Shown here: piece by piece, positions 1-12,300 of the stretch
Layout of the letters: each line of letters starts with the position of its first letter
Numbering within the stretch: position 1 is the stretch's first letter
Origin: Asparagopsis taxiformis
Lineage: Eukaryota > Rhodophyta > Florideophyceae > Bonnemaisoniales > Bonnemaisoniaceae
Direction of reading: 5' to 3'
Assembly: GCA_030407315.1 (NCBI GenBank)
Contig: JALQPE010000749.1
Span: 1-64,000, forward strand
Length of the DNA: 64,000 nt
Program-made: the position numbers and the translations under genes
Notes under the pieces: generated by a model
Seen by the model: the letters and a program-made list of their open reading frames with translations, nothing else
The model's database searches: none
Told to the model about the DNA's origin: nothing

Positions 1-1851
1 AATAGAGAATCCTTGACATTCTGAAATGCCTTCCGCTGTTCATCCACCCCACCAAGCTATCAAGCTTAATTTTTGGCAAACCGCGTGCCTCGTGCGCTTG
101 CCCGCCATCTTGGTACACATCCTCAAGAGTCGCATGAAGTGATGCTACAACTGTAGTGAATGATGGAATCGAATGTTTCATCCATGTTGCTGCACACAGG
201 AACTGTTGCAGATCTGCACCAGTGATGGGGTGAGACATATTCAGAAGGCCGTTTAGACGGTTTGGGTCCATTCGAATTCCATCCTTTGCTTATTGAGCGG
301 CCACACACACAACGCACTGTCTCCAGATAAAGTCTACACTTTTTCGCATGCAGTTTCAAATTGTACTCTCTGCAGATACCAAAAAAAAGTGCGAAGAATA
401 GTGAGTAGTTGAACTACTGTTCTACAGTGAATCAGTATGTCATCTAGCCATTGTAGCAGAGAGTCGCGAATATCTCGGCAAAGAATCTGTACATTGCTTT
501 GCAGGTATGACACTGCATTTGTTTTGCCCATGCATTACTCGTGTAGGTGTGAATACTCCATCGGCTGTAATGAAACTTTGGCATTCTTGTGAACTAGGGT
601 CCAGTGGTAATTGCCAATACCCTTGACACAAGTCTAAAGTGGCAAAACAGGTGTCATTGGTTAGTTTCGCAGGTGCAAGATTCCAGGTCTGGCATGGCCA
701 GACGAACGGAATTGTCTGTGAATTGACCGGTCTGAGATCAACCGTGAAGCGGAAGCCCTCTGGTCCTGTCTTGGGAACAACCAATGGTGCGCAAGCCCAT
801 TGACTGCTATTGTTAGGGAATATTAGTCCCAATTGTAACAGTTCATCCACCTTCCGTCTTAAAAATTCAGTTTGTTGTTCTGAATAGCGTCGGACTCGAA
901 CCCTTACTGGTTTTGCGTCTTCCTTTAGGAGAACCTTCATAGGAGGAAGACGTGCCGGTGGATCTGCACCAAGCTTGGTTCGAAAAATATCTGAGTATTC
1001 TCGAACAAGAGCAGACATATCATTATGATACTCTTCTGGTAAGCCCTCTTTTATGCAGTCTTCCAGCATCAAAGAAATTCCATCTGCCGATTCCTTGTCA
1101 TTATCTACACCCACAGGTAGGCTGTGCTCCGAACCATCGTCCATTGACTTTGCATATTCTGAACTCTTGTGGATTTTAGATACTACCACCTTGTCAACAG
1201 AATATTCAGGGCATTCATCAATTGGTAGTGTATCACTACTCTGATCCGTCGGTGTAAGAAGCAATTCAGCCAATTTTCCCTTCTCTGCCCCCGTTTCTTG
1301 GCCATGAAAACTGTCTTCTATCCCATTGAAACCTATGTGTGAGAAGTCCGCATCATGATAGAGGTGCCTTACTGTAGAAAGGTGATTCTCCAAATCGAAT
1401 CCTATGGATTGGAGCAAGGGGCGCGAAAGTAAAACCTCATCCATATCTTCATCAAACACGAGATACTCAACATTCCGTAGCCGTAAAGGTCCTGTAAGCA
1501 AATGGATTGTAGTAGATATACGTGCCTTACGTTTCGCAGTATACAACTTCTCTTTCCCACCTCGTCACGTTCGTTCAGAGCAAGGCCCATAGAAATTGGT
1601 TCTGCGAGCGGTAAAACATTGATAAACACACCAGCTTGATATAACTCTTCCAAATGTCTCCCAGAGAGCGAGGCATGATCTGATCCATAGTCGCCATTGA
1701 CAGTAACCAGTACCTTGTCTGCCAGTAAGGCCTTGAACCGCCCTGCCGGGATTTCTCGAGTAGAATCATTCAATCGACTAGAGCTAGTGATGGATTCGTT
1801 TAACATACTAAGCCGTCCGCTCTTGGTCTTTTTGTCTCGGTATAGCTTCAA
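1..1851 (-). pseudogene. Protease-reverse transcriptase region of Ty3/gypsy pol
   Basis: The upstream part (1402-1851) contains VTVNGDYGSDHASLSG, a variant of the retroviral-type aspartic protease active site in which the usual D-S/T-G is degraded. The next frame (440-1546) carries RT fingers and palm motifs: a conserved proline-rich entry, FTVDLRPVN, and FATLDLCQGYWQLPL with the first catalytic Asp. The catalytic motif C appears as WLDDILIH in a third frame (334-531), and the RT thumb (KLHAKKC ... CGRSISKGW) in a fourth (123-359). The string DEQRKAFQNVK near the window start is typical of the RT-RNase H connection. These motifs are standard for Ty3/gypsy pol; the frame breaks make it non-functional. 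Confidence 0.8.
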
Positions 1852-1855
1852 ATAC

Positions 1856-2745
1856 CTATCCTTTTCCTCCTGGGAAGTGTTTGGACATGATCTTATAAAT
1901 GTTTGCCGCTACAGGACGGATTGAGACAGTTCTGGCAGTGCTTTGGATGGCGAGCAAGAGACTGAAGATACATGAGACCTTCTCAGAAGTATCCTTATTC
2001 TTGTGCGTGCTGGAGTTCGGAGGTACGCAAGGAGAATTCATAGAACTCCTTACAGTGACATTATCGCGTCTTTGTGGTTTGCTTTTTTCATGCTGATGAG
2101 GTGGCGTGGACTTTATCGGGACGTACTCTTCACAAGCTACAGCACGTTTCATAACCTGCTTGTAAAACTTCATCCAATTATCTTCCAGATCGTGTATTCC
2201 TAGTTCAAGATCTTGCTGTATCCTGGTCTTCAGGACATTGGGCTTCAGCATTTCGCATATATGTCGAATAGAGAGAGCTGGTTTGTCTTCAATCAGCCTT
2301 TCCCATTTCTTGTTCCTCAGCAAAGTTTGATAGTCGGTAAACAGAGCTTGAATTCGAAGTTCTGGATCTGGTTCATTTACATTGATCTTGACTGACGTCT
2401 TTATCGCTGACTCGAGGTCCTCTAGCGATATGGACTCCAGCTTTATTTCTTCTTTGCTCTTTAGAAATTCTTCAGTATATCATCTGTCAATTCCTTGAAC
2501 TCGGATACACCTGGAAATGTCTCAAATGCAATTAAGGATAGCAGAAGATCACGATCGACAGATGAGATTATCGATACCGGCTTCATATTGCTCCCTGAAG
2601 AATTTGCATCTTGTATACGCAGTAGATAGTTTTCACGGTTCCGGAGGAAGGTGTGGATGGCTTTGCGTCCAAGTTTCTTCAGCTCCGGGGTGCAATTGCA
2701 TGAAAACTGGTTGCCCAGTAGATGACGATGTACCTTGATCGTCCA
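1856..2745 (-). pseudogene. gag-like region of Ty3/gypsy element
   Basis: A start codon at about 2743 opens a short frame (MDDQGTSSSTG) that stops within about 40 codons. A second frame then reads a typical gag-like helical segment (FLRNRENYLLRIQD ... SSVDRDLLLSLIAFE), with a stop near 2445. A third frame (1856-2323) continues with a Lys/Arg-rich region. The segments line up as one protein broken by small indels. No CCHC zinc knuckle survives. Position directly before the protease-RT frame supports gag; the sequence alone would not be diagnostic. Confidence 0.5.
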
Positions 2746-4239
2746 TACTAGAGAGCTTAAGAGAGATGAAGCTCAGATAGGCCTCACGATGATTGCTCAG
2801 AAGCTAAGTGATCACTTTGGCTAACAGTAGGGCAATAGTAAACTGCCGCTAGTGTGCTGGCTCCTTTTGTTTATTTCCCCTGCCAGTCGGATTATATGTA
2901 CATCATGACCTCCTTTCTAATCCAGATTCTTGTACCACATCAGTAGAAATTACACTAGTGACGATGCCGCTCATCCTTTCTCTCTAAAGGTTCGATGTAT
3001 CGATATCGCAGTGATTCAATCACAAGACTCCCGGAACGTTCACTTCTGTACTGTAATCAGTGCGTACCACTATTAATCAGTAATAATGGTAGCCGGGGAA
3101 AGTGCACAATATATTGCAGACGGTGATACGTACTGTCTTCGCGTGCGTGCACCACGACTAAGCTGCAGATTGACGCGCCTGTGGGTGGCGCTCCGTCAAC
3201 AACTTGCCTTCTGGCAGCGAAGCAGTGTGTTGATACCTCGCAGGCCGGCTGCTTTGCACTTGCGCATGCGTATTCGAGGCTGGATTGCCTCCACATAGTT
3301 GGCTTCCAGCTACTGCCCGCCGCGCGCTCTCTGCTTAGGAATATGCGCGCAGTGCCACCGAGACTGCGCGATAACAGTGCCGGCTGCACGACAAATCGTT
3401 TTCACCGGGTCAATTTCGCGTTTGTGCTTCTACTAGCACTTGTGAAAGTAAAAAGCAGGTTCTGCATTCCTTGACATCCTATTTTTATAAATTGTTGAAT
3501 TGAGATGGTCTGTTTCAACCTCCACTTGTCGGCCTCAGTGTGGAGACCTCTTGAGGTATCTGCTTCACTGTGAGTGGCCACAAGTACCCTTCTCAACTCG
3601 ACGTGCTCGATAACCAGACAGCGCATCCAGTCGCTACAAATTTCCGCCATTTGACGCCGTGATTTCTCCACTCGAACGACTCTCGATCATCCTGTCATCA
3701 ACGCCCTGGATCCAGTCACAATACATCTGTGTAAACTCATCCAAGTGTATACGCCCGCCAGTAGCAATGCACTATTTCACCTATCCACGCACAATATTTA
3801 ACACGTGGACAAATGGAACTTACGATGGATGGTTTTCATTTGATGACAATGCAGCCCTCAGCTCATTGCTGCAACACAACACTTGACCTCCGTCTTGGAA
3901 GTGCCCTTAAGGGTACCCAAGGGTACCAAGCCAGCTCTCTCACAGCCATTGTGCAAACTGCGCGTCAACGTCAAACAATTTCTGCTATCCGACTCCTCCA
4001 CTCTCACATTATCGAACCGCTCCCTGCCACTGTTTCCCACCTTGCCTTTCCATCCGCTCCGCCCATCTGCCGTCTGTGTCCATAGTTAGCAATCTTCGAG
4101 TTTTTCTCTCCGCCCGCTTGTTAAACGTGCAAACCCATCGCTTCCTCCCAGTCCTCTCCATCTGTTCCATCCATCCACTATCCGAATCCACAACTGACCC
4201 TCTTCCTCCCCTCTTCTCTCTCCGCACACTTGTCTAGCC
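2746..4239. other. Intergenic region upstream of NLR-like copy 1
   Basis: No supported gene. The left part may hold the unrecognised LTR of the gypsy relic. The right part (about 3950-4239) becomes pyrimidine-rich on the plus strand up to the ATG at 4240, as do the leaders of the two paralogous genes. The ten bases before the ATG (CACTTGTCTAG) resemble the leaders of copies 2 and 3 (CACTTCTAGTA), so this is likely the copy 1 promoter and leader. All reading frames here are short and lack recognisable motifs. Confidence 0.5.
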
Positions 4240-7200
4240 ATGGGAAATTGCTGCGCCATATCTAACCGCTCCAACTCCAATCATGTCTCTCTCTCCAGCA
4301 CATCATCACCTCACCAACCTCCTCAATCTACCCACTCTGACAGTCCGATACCTCAATCTCCTGCCGAACATTCCCTCACATCCCCCACGTCACTTGCTTC
4401 GTCTGAACCGCCGACTACCCCCCCGTCCCCACATCCGTCTCCACTCCAATCATCTCCCTCACCTACTTGCCTTGTTCCCAACATTAAAGCCGATACAAAA
4501 CCTGCTTTCAACGTCCCCTCCGCCGAAGATGCCATACTTGACTTCCTGCTAGACTCCAACTCGCCAGAGAACATGACCTATCGACACCTTTTGTCTGATG
4601 ATGCCACAAAGAAAAGCATTGCTCTTTCGGCATGGGTGGCATAGGGAAATCCACGATTCTGTGCGCCCTCGGAAGGAAAGACGAATTCGGTACAAATTCA
4701 AAGACGGTGTGTGGTTGTTTCGACTCGGTCATGACATCACGATGCCGTCGTTCATTCACCAGCTCGAAAGACTAGTCAAAAGTGCATTTCCATACTTTTT
4801 GGAACACTTCAAGGAGCTGGCTGCCTCTGAGGATTCGCACCGCCAGATGATCACTGACCTCACAAACCGTCTGACGCAGAAGCGATTGCTGCTGCTCTTC
4901 AATGACATTTGGGATATCAATTCAAACGTTTACAAGTTGGTGTGTGCCATGTGCAAAAATGTGCGCGGAAATGAGAGTACATCGATGAAAGTGTTGTCGT
5001 CCACGCGCAATAGAAATGTTGCAGATGCCGTCGCACCTAACTGTTGTATTCCAATCAGCACTGGAGACTCCGACGCTTCGAAATGTCTTGAAATATTCTG
5101 TCGTAAGGCAGGCATTAGCTCATCCGATATTTCTTCTCTTTCTGATCAGAATCAAACTGCCCTAGCCCACATCCTCCGAACATGTGGAGGACTGCCGCTT
5201 GCACTGAGCGTCGCTGGATCTGCAGTGAAGCAGTTGATGGACCCAAACTCAAATCACTGCGACCACAATGCAATCAGTGTATTCTGGGGTCGTTTGCAAA
5301 AGAATACCAGGCGACTTGCACAGGCAGAAGTCGGAGATGGACACAGTGGCTTGGCTTATGCGCTTGAGACAAGTCTAGAGTTTGTGGAGGAGAAATGGGA
5401 GTCGGAGAAGGAAACAGAAGAGCTTAAGGATGAGCTGAGAGCCGGAGAGATGTTTGCATCATTGTGCGTCATACAGAAGCAGATGTGTCTGCCGGTGAGT
5501 GCGCTAGAGAAGCTATGGGGTGTGAGGGAGGCGGAGGCTGGAGTGAGAATGTTATCACGAAACAGCCTTGTGTCTGTGGTTCGAGACGAGAACAAGATTA
5601 TTGTTGGAGTGGATGTGCACGATTTGTGTGCTGGACATGAGTACGGAGATGGCGAAGAGCGTGGGTGGAGCCGCAAAGTGGCACGCGAGGCTACTGGATG
5701 GATATCGGGGGTCATTGAATAGAAGTGGAGGGGCGGAGGACGGTGGTGAGGATGAAGGAGTAGAATGGTGGAATCTAGATAGCAATGACAAGTATATAGT
5801 TGATAATGTAGTACGGCACCTACTCGGTGCTGGAGAGGTTACCGAGGCCATGGGACTGCTCAGCGACTATCGGTGGGTGGAGCGAATGAATGAGGACGAG
5901 GACCGTGCTCCATTCCAGAAGGTCATTGCTGAACTGCGGCTGTTGCAATCGTATATAGTTCAACATGAGAAGATGGAAATGGCGAACAAGGTTACTGAGG
6001 ATATCGAAGTTATAATCAAGGCGATGGGACTGTGCATGGTACCGTATTGCATGAAGAATCGGGACGAATGCCCTTTCCAGTTGTTTGGACGATTGCGAGA
6101 TGTGAAAAGCGAGAGCGGTATGGTAGAGCAGCTAGTGAGTAGTATCGAACGGTATGGGCGTGTGCCCTGGGCTCGAGCTGGGCCTGGGGTGTTGACTAGT
6201 GGAAGAAGTATACTGAAACGTGTGCTAGACATTAAGGGACATGGATTTTGTATATGTGTTGTTGCGGGAGGAGAGGAGGTGGTTGTGGGAGGGTGGGATG
6301 GGGAGGTGGGGGTGTACAATGGGTGGGATGGATCGAAGAAGATGTCGCTCGTCGGACAAGAAGAAGAAGACAGCGTAGTGGATGTGTACTATGACCGTTC
6401 GTCAAGCAGGATACATTCGTGCAGTTCAAGAGGAAGGGTAGTAGTATGGGAGGAGTACAAGATAAGCTATTGTGTCCAGGCCGCAGAATTGCAAGAAGAT
6501 GAGAATATCTGGTGCATGCAGGTATTACCGAATCGAAGGAGAGTTGTTCTTGGTACTACCGAAGGACGACTGTTGGTGATGGACATAGAAGACGGGGGCA
6601 GAAGTGCTCAGAATGCATTCCAAATTGTCGATGCGCATGACAGCTCTGTGAGGTCGCTAACGGCAGGACCGAGCGAAGATATTGTAGTGTCTGGGTCAGA
6701 AGACGGAAGGATTCGGGTATGGGACGCGGAGAATTTCGCCGACACTGAAAATGAGTTGGAAGGGCACGAAGATTGGGTGAACAGTGTAGCGTTAAGCGGT
6801 GATGGGCGACTGCTGGCATCCGGATCGGATGATCGAACTGTACGAATATTCGATTTGGAGAGACGCGAGCAACTGTGGTCGTCTTCTACTGATCTAAACA
6901 GTTCGGTGAGTTGTGTTTTGTTCAGCGAAGATGCAAGTTTGTTGTATTCTGCGTATTCTGCAGATGCAGGCGGTATGATACATGTTTGGAAATTGAGCAG
7001 TGATGGTCTAAACGTGTCACTGTTGCGTACGCTCCGCCATTCGACAATGACAGATATCCGATCGCTGTGCATTGGAGATGAGTCGGAATTGTTCGCGCTG
7101 GACGGATGGCAAGTACATGTTTGGGACGCGCGACATGTGGAGAACGGTGACGATCAAGTTGCTACATTTCTACCCGACGTGAACACATTCGAATTCTCTG

Positions 7201-8196
7201 CAGATGAGGCGACCATGTTGACATTGAATAAGCGTTCGGATTGTTTGGAGATACGCGACATGTGTGACGTGTCGGAGTGTATCGATCGCGTTGTTTCAAG
7301 TGTCGACATTTCAAATTGTGTATTTAGGCCATCAAAATTCACTGTGTCGAATGATCGTAAATATGTCGCTGTCTCTGAGCGTCGGCTTCAATTGCATATC
7401 TATGACGCAAGCGAAGGAGTTTTGCTGCGCACACTATCAGATGTGAAACAATTGGCATTGGCTTCAATCGGCAATCAACGAGGAAATTCGGCATATGATG
7501 GAGGGTCGGGAGATTCCAATGATTCAACAAGTTACAAGCCACATGTAGAAATTGATTCATTGTGGTTCAGCGCAGATGGGTCCACTATCTCTGTTGTCGC
7601 ACAGGATCGGAGATGGGGAGAAGATGGTGGGTGGAATTGGATGAAGAGCAAACCCATATGCTGGAATGTGCGTTCAGGAGCAGTTCTGGACGAGTCACAA
7701 GTTGATGGCGAGACGAAGGCATCGAACAGCTCTGCCAGCTCGGGAACAAATGGTGGAGAGCACTCTTCAGCTCTCAGCGTTGACTCGGATGACGTGGTGA
7801 GGTGTGAGCATGACCGTAAATGTTTCACCATAGCCACCCTGGAAAATGAGGCCGAACATTGGCGTTATTGCTGCGATACATCTCGCCTGTGGTTTTTCGA
7901 GTTGGAGTAGAGGTGTATTTTACATTGATCTCATAACTGACAACAATCAACTCCAATTATGCAACAATCGCTCACCTCTCCCACCCCTCCCACAACTGGA
8001 TCCACCCCATCAGAAGACGACCCTAAACACAAAGTCCAAGACAAGGATACCGAAGTATAGGGGTGGGGTAACGAATGGTCGTAGCGCTGAAGAGATCGCC
8101 GAGCGGAAAGAGTATGTCGAGAGTATCAGGGATGCGGTCGAAAAGGCGAATAGGCGATTAGAGAGCGGACGAGCTGCTGGACCCAGCGGTTCGTGA
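4240..8196 (+). pseudogene. NB-ARC/WD40 STAND (NLR-like) gene, copy 1, frameshifted, TIR domain lost
   Basis: Collinear over its length with the genes at 21844-26264 and 31184-35606. The start MGNCCAISN has Gly2 and Cys4-Cys5, a typical signal for N-myristoylation plus palmitoylation. A Pro/Ser-rich linker follows, then an NB-ARC domain. Its P-loop (GMGGIGKSTIL, about 4631-4663) is intact but lies in a different frame from both neighbours. Kinase-2 reads LLLLFNDIW, with Asn for the first conserved Asp; the GLPLAL motif is present. A helical region and about ten WD40 blades follow, to about 7850. Breaks lie near 4630, 4680, 5630 and 7850. The paralogues end in a TIR domain; here the frame passes from the propeller (FYIDLITDN) through a short linker to the tail (IRDAVEKANRRLESG ... 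AAGPSGS), so the TIR is cleanly missing. STAND proteins are nucleotide-switched signalling platforms; this copy is probably inactive. Confidence 0.82.
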
Positions 8197-8612
8197 GAGT
8201 GAGAGTTTAGGAGATCGTAGTTTAATAAACACATTGAGTGATTTATGATGATTATTAGTTGATTGCACGGCAGGGAACTGCGGTGACCAGCCAGCACTAC
8301 TGAATTTTGCAGAACACGAGATATGCCGTTTGAGCATCGGCCAACGCGAATACATAGTACCATGGAGATGTGTGCAAGACGGCAGGGACGATCTGGACGC
8401 AAGCGGTCGGCAGGGACAAGAATATATTGACGCCGATCGCGACGCTGTTGGTGCGCAGCACATGGAAGGTGTGCTTCTGCTTCTGTGCGCCGCAGCGGTG
8501 AGTGTTTGCAAGGCGACCATGATTTGCTTGATTCACAGCGTCTCGAAGTGAGTGGACTCGAGTATCGGAGGGAGGCTGATCGCACGCAAGTGATGTGAAT
8601 GTTGCGACGGCT
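8197..8612. other. 3' flank of NLR-like copy 1
   Basis: Contains AATAAA-like TTTAATAAAC about 20 bases after the stop, a plausible polyadenylation region. No gene or repeat recognised in the rest. Confidence 0.4.
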
Positions 8613-9132
8613 GAAACGACAGGATTTCAAGGCACGAAGAAGATATTTCTACTTGAGAACGATAGCTGAGGCACGGCTCGATTTCCGCGCGTCAAAATTT
8701 CGACATCGCATACGCTTTCCGACAACGTATGCAGCCAAGATTATTAGGACGAAACTATCCAAGTCGGATGCAATCAAAACGCATCATGCGGCGGGGGCGA
8801 CGGTGATCGTATGTGAAAAGTTGTGCGCCACCCCATGCGTCATTACCCAGCAGATCACTGGCACGGGTTTGTCTTGTCGAAGATACAAGCGCATTGCAAG
8901 ATCGTAACTGCGTTCCGGATCGCTCCTCAGGTATTGTTCTGCAACGCGGTTTTTCTATTCGCATTGGCAGACTAATTTACCCGAAGGAATACGTACTGCT
9001 ACCCCCGGGTTGAGCCTGGATAATTTTCAGCCAGCCCTGCAGTGAAAACTGCGTTGTTCTCATCTCCGGTTCCTTGTTACTTTTGATACCAATATCAAGC
9101 TCTGGAGCCAAGGAAGTAGTGTGTGAGATGTC
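8613..9132 (-). mobile_element. Diverged member of the TTAACATCC element family (about 520 bp)
   Basis: Read on the minus strand, the interior AACGCAGTTTT-CACTGCAGGG and the following AACCCGGGGGTAG segment match the family member at 9160-14438. The far end (AAATATCTTCTTCG..CTTGAAAT at about 8613-8650) matches the shared right end AAATATCTTCTGCGCGTCTTGAAAT. The left end is diverged (GACATCTC instead of TTAACATCC). No coding capacity. It lies head to head with the next member. Confidence 0.6.
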
Positions 9133-9219
9133 AAAAATTGTAAAAATTATAAAATTCTCTTAACATCCTTTCCACTACCGTTCTCGGCCCAGAACACCAC
9201 TTAACAATTTGAGACGAAG

Positions 9220-9331
9220 TAACAAATAACTTTCATATTCAATATGCATTACAGTACACAACCAGTACTTAGATCATCCGCCGTCGCTCCTGCTCAGTAA
9301 ACTGAACCAAGAGACATTGATCCTCTTCACA
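9220..9331 (+). repeat. 5' LTR of copia A
   Basis: 112 bp, TAACAAATAAC ... CTCTTCACA, identical by eye to 13812-13923. It directly follows the target duplication CGAAG. It ends in CA but begins TA rather than the usual TG. Confidence 0.9.
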
Positions 9332-9345
9332 GGTTATGGACCCAG
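9332..9345 (+). promoter_or_regulatory. Primer-binding site of copia A (half initiator-tRNA-Met type)
   Basis: GGTTATGGACCCAG lies immediately after the 5' LTR. It is complementary to the anticodon-arm region of initiator tRNA-Met and matches the primer site of Drosophila copia (GGTTATGGGCCCAG) with one difference. It is not the 3'-end PBS used by most LTR elements. The ATG inside this site is also the first codon of the gag frame. Confidence 0.75.
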
Positions 9346-12300
9346 ACGCACACTGCGAAAGCCCACCCGCCGTCATCCACATTCAGATCACCAATCCCCC
9401 TGACAGCATATCTGCCTTTTCCGGCTCTTTACCATCCGGCGACGACAACTCCCGCCACACTTTACCATCCGGCGACGACAACTCCCGCCACACTTTACCA
9501 TCCGGCGACGACAACTCCCGCCACACTCTACCATCCGGCGACGACAACTCCCGCCAACTCCCCACTCACCCGACGCCGTCCGTGCCCATTATCTCGCTTG
9601 TTCCGATGTCTACCCCTTCGTTCCCTTCCCAACATCAGGTCGACATTCCCCTCCTCACCTTCTCCAACTATATCCCTTGGCGAATCAGTGTTGAACACCA
9701 TGCGCGAATGCACAAGGTACTCGACTATCTCCTCCAAGCTGTACCGAACACTAGCATACCGGAGGAAGCTGCGTTGCATCGTGACAAACACTCACAAGCT
9801 CAGCTCCTCGTTCTCCCATCCCTGTCCACGGAAGTCATGGCACTCTTTACGGATGCCGAACTTTCTGGCTCCGTGCACACTCTTTTCTCCAAGATCCACA
9901 GTCACCTAACCGCTCGAAATCCGGAACACACTGATGACAACCTTCGCGGAAAAGCACAAAGCATCAAATGGGACTCCACGTTCACTGTCTCTGATTACGT
10001 GGCGCAACACAACGAAATACGCGCGTTGATGATTCGTGCTAACTACCCTGATATATCCAATGAACAAACTACCGTAAAATTTCTCCTTGAAGGTCTGGAA
10101 CACCATCCTGACTGGACAGTGTTTCTACAGACAATCGCAACACATAATGCTCTCCATCCTTGCTCCCCCTTATCCAAAGACCACATCGTTGCTATGATGG
10201 TCAGGCACGACGAGATCACTAAGCGTACAGCTACTGTCACGCGCGCAGCACACCACCCTTCTCCCTCGCTCCGTACAGCCCCGCCATTCACCTCGCCACC
10301 GTACCCGCAAATCACCCTTGCCACGGCGCACTAACCCGCAAAATCACATCAAACCCCCTCCTGGTCATTCCGGACCATGGTGCACTGTGCACGGCTCCTT
10401 CTACCACTCCACCTCCGAATGTCGTTTGCGCAATTCATACCTATCTTCCATCTCCCGAATTCCTACAGCCACCAAGAAGATACCCAGGAGCAAGGCCAAC
10501 CTCTCTAATCCCGTGTACAATGACTCCCCGTATCAGGATCCAAACACCTCCGATGACGATGAACCAGACGACAACGTACGTTGTGGCACCACTCTCTGTA
10601 CATCCTATATTTTAGATTCCGGTGCTGACCCGTCGCATCTCATCCATCCTGTACCAGGAATGAAAAAATTCTCATCCCGCACGCGCACCGCCGATGGACA
10701 CACATCTCGTATCACCCACCGTGACAATGTACACATTCCTATTGATGACAACATCCTACTTCCCTCTCATACGGCTATCGTCGGACCAGACCTTCACTCC
10801 AACCTCCTTTCAGTTGCCCAAGTGACCAAGTCTCACGATGTTGTATTCCAACATGACAAAGCATACATCACAAGACCGTCATCCCCCCCGTCCCCCAGGA
10901 ATGTCCTAGCTACTGCCACCAAGGATAAGGGCCTATACATTCTATCCAGCACCGCTTCTCCTCGCAAGTCACTCTCCTTCCACAAAGCACATACTGCACG
11001 CACCATCCCCTCCAAATTGGCCATTCGAAGACAACTACGCGATGGAATTAAAATGAAACGTCTCTCCTCCATACCCCCTGCTAGACGATCACTCCAGAAA
11101 TCTGCCCGCTCTCACATTGTCAACAAACCACGACGGCATCGCAAACGGGATCGCAATGAACGGGTCAGAATCTCCCGTACCAAACCCAAAATCAAAGTTC
11201 CTTTCTCTTCCATCCTGCGCGACTACCATCACTGGCATCTTAAACTGAATCATGCACACCCCACCAAAATTCATCATATGGCCAAACACCACCTAGTGCC
11301 CAACATGCCGCGATCCCTACTCTATTCCCCTCCTAAACTATCTTGTTCAGGTTGTGCAATCGGCAAAATGAAGGCTGCACCATTCCGCCGACATCCACGC
11401 TCAGCTCCAGTTGGCTCTCACCTCCATACCGACATATGCGGTCCCTTCCCTTGCACTTCCCTTGACGGCAACAAATACTTCTCCACCTTTCTTGACGAAG
11501 GAAGTCGCTACTTAACCGTTCACTGCAGCCCTACCAAATCTGCTGCAGCTTCTTTCATCAAAACCCACATCCATCACACACATCAACACACACCGCACGT
11601 CATTCGCCATATCACGTCAGACAATGCTCGGGAATATTACTCTTCAGACCTAAAAAGGCTATACGCACAGCTCGACATCAGCACACATCCTTCTATTCCT
11701 CACACTCCACAGGAGAACTCTCTGGCAGAACGTATCAATCGCACCCTATTAGATGCCACCCGCGCCAGCCTCCTTACTTCTGGTCTCCCTCACTCCCTTT
11801 TTGACTATGCACTTCTCAACGCTACTGATGCGTACAACCACACCCCCCACACTGCCCATGGGTCACTTCCGGCAGCACTTTGGCTGGGCACCACACCGGA
11901 CGTCACCACTCTCCTGCCCTTTGGCACTCAAGGTTATGTCTACGATCGTTCGCCCCATCACAAACTCGAGCCCCGAGCCATTCTCATGTACTATCTTGCC
12001 CGCCAAGACTATCGGCATTATTTAGTCTTCAATCCACTCAAGAACACAGTACATCGATGCCGCGCTGCTGATTTTGCAGAATACCACCCAAGTATGGATC
12101 CCACCCGCACCTACTTTGATCCACATGACCCCTCCTCTAACACAGCCCACCCAAGTCTTCCCGCCATACACACCGAACCCAGAAACCTCTCCCAAGCGCG
12201 CAAAGCACCAGACGCCCATGAATGGGAACTGGCTTGGAATACGGAGATCAACAACTTGGAATCCCGCGGCATCCTCACATACGTCCCACGCACTCAAGTT

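Larger units (their letters stand above)
1..2745 (-). mobile_element. Degenerate Ty3/gypsy-like retrotransposon, cut by window edge
   Basis: The minus strand holds, in order, a gag-like region, an aspartic-protease-like segment, a reverse transcriptase and the start of the connection to RNase H. The frame is interrupted at least five times (about 2620, 2430, 1853, 1545, 535 and 360), so this is a dead copy. The RNase H and integrase parts lie to the left of the window. I could not recognise the right-hand LTR or a primer-binding site between 2746 and 3480. Assignment to Ty3/gypsy rests on the RT motifs described in the pol entry. Confidence 0.8.

Noticed and set aside
2746..3480. 5' LTR of the gypsy relic
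   Set aside because: Expected here, but only one end of the element is in the window, so no LTR pair can be compared and no clear PBS was found.
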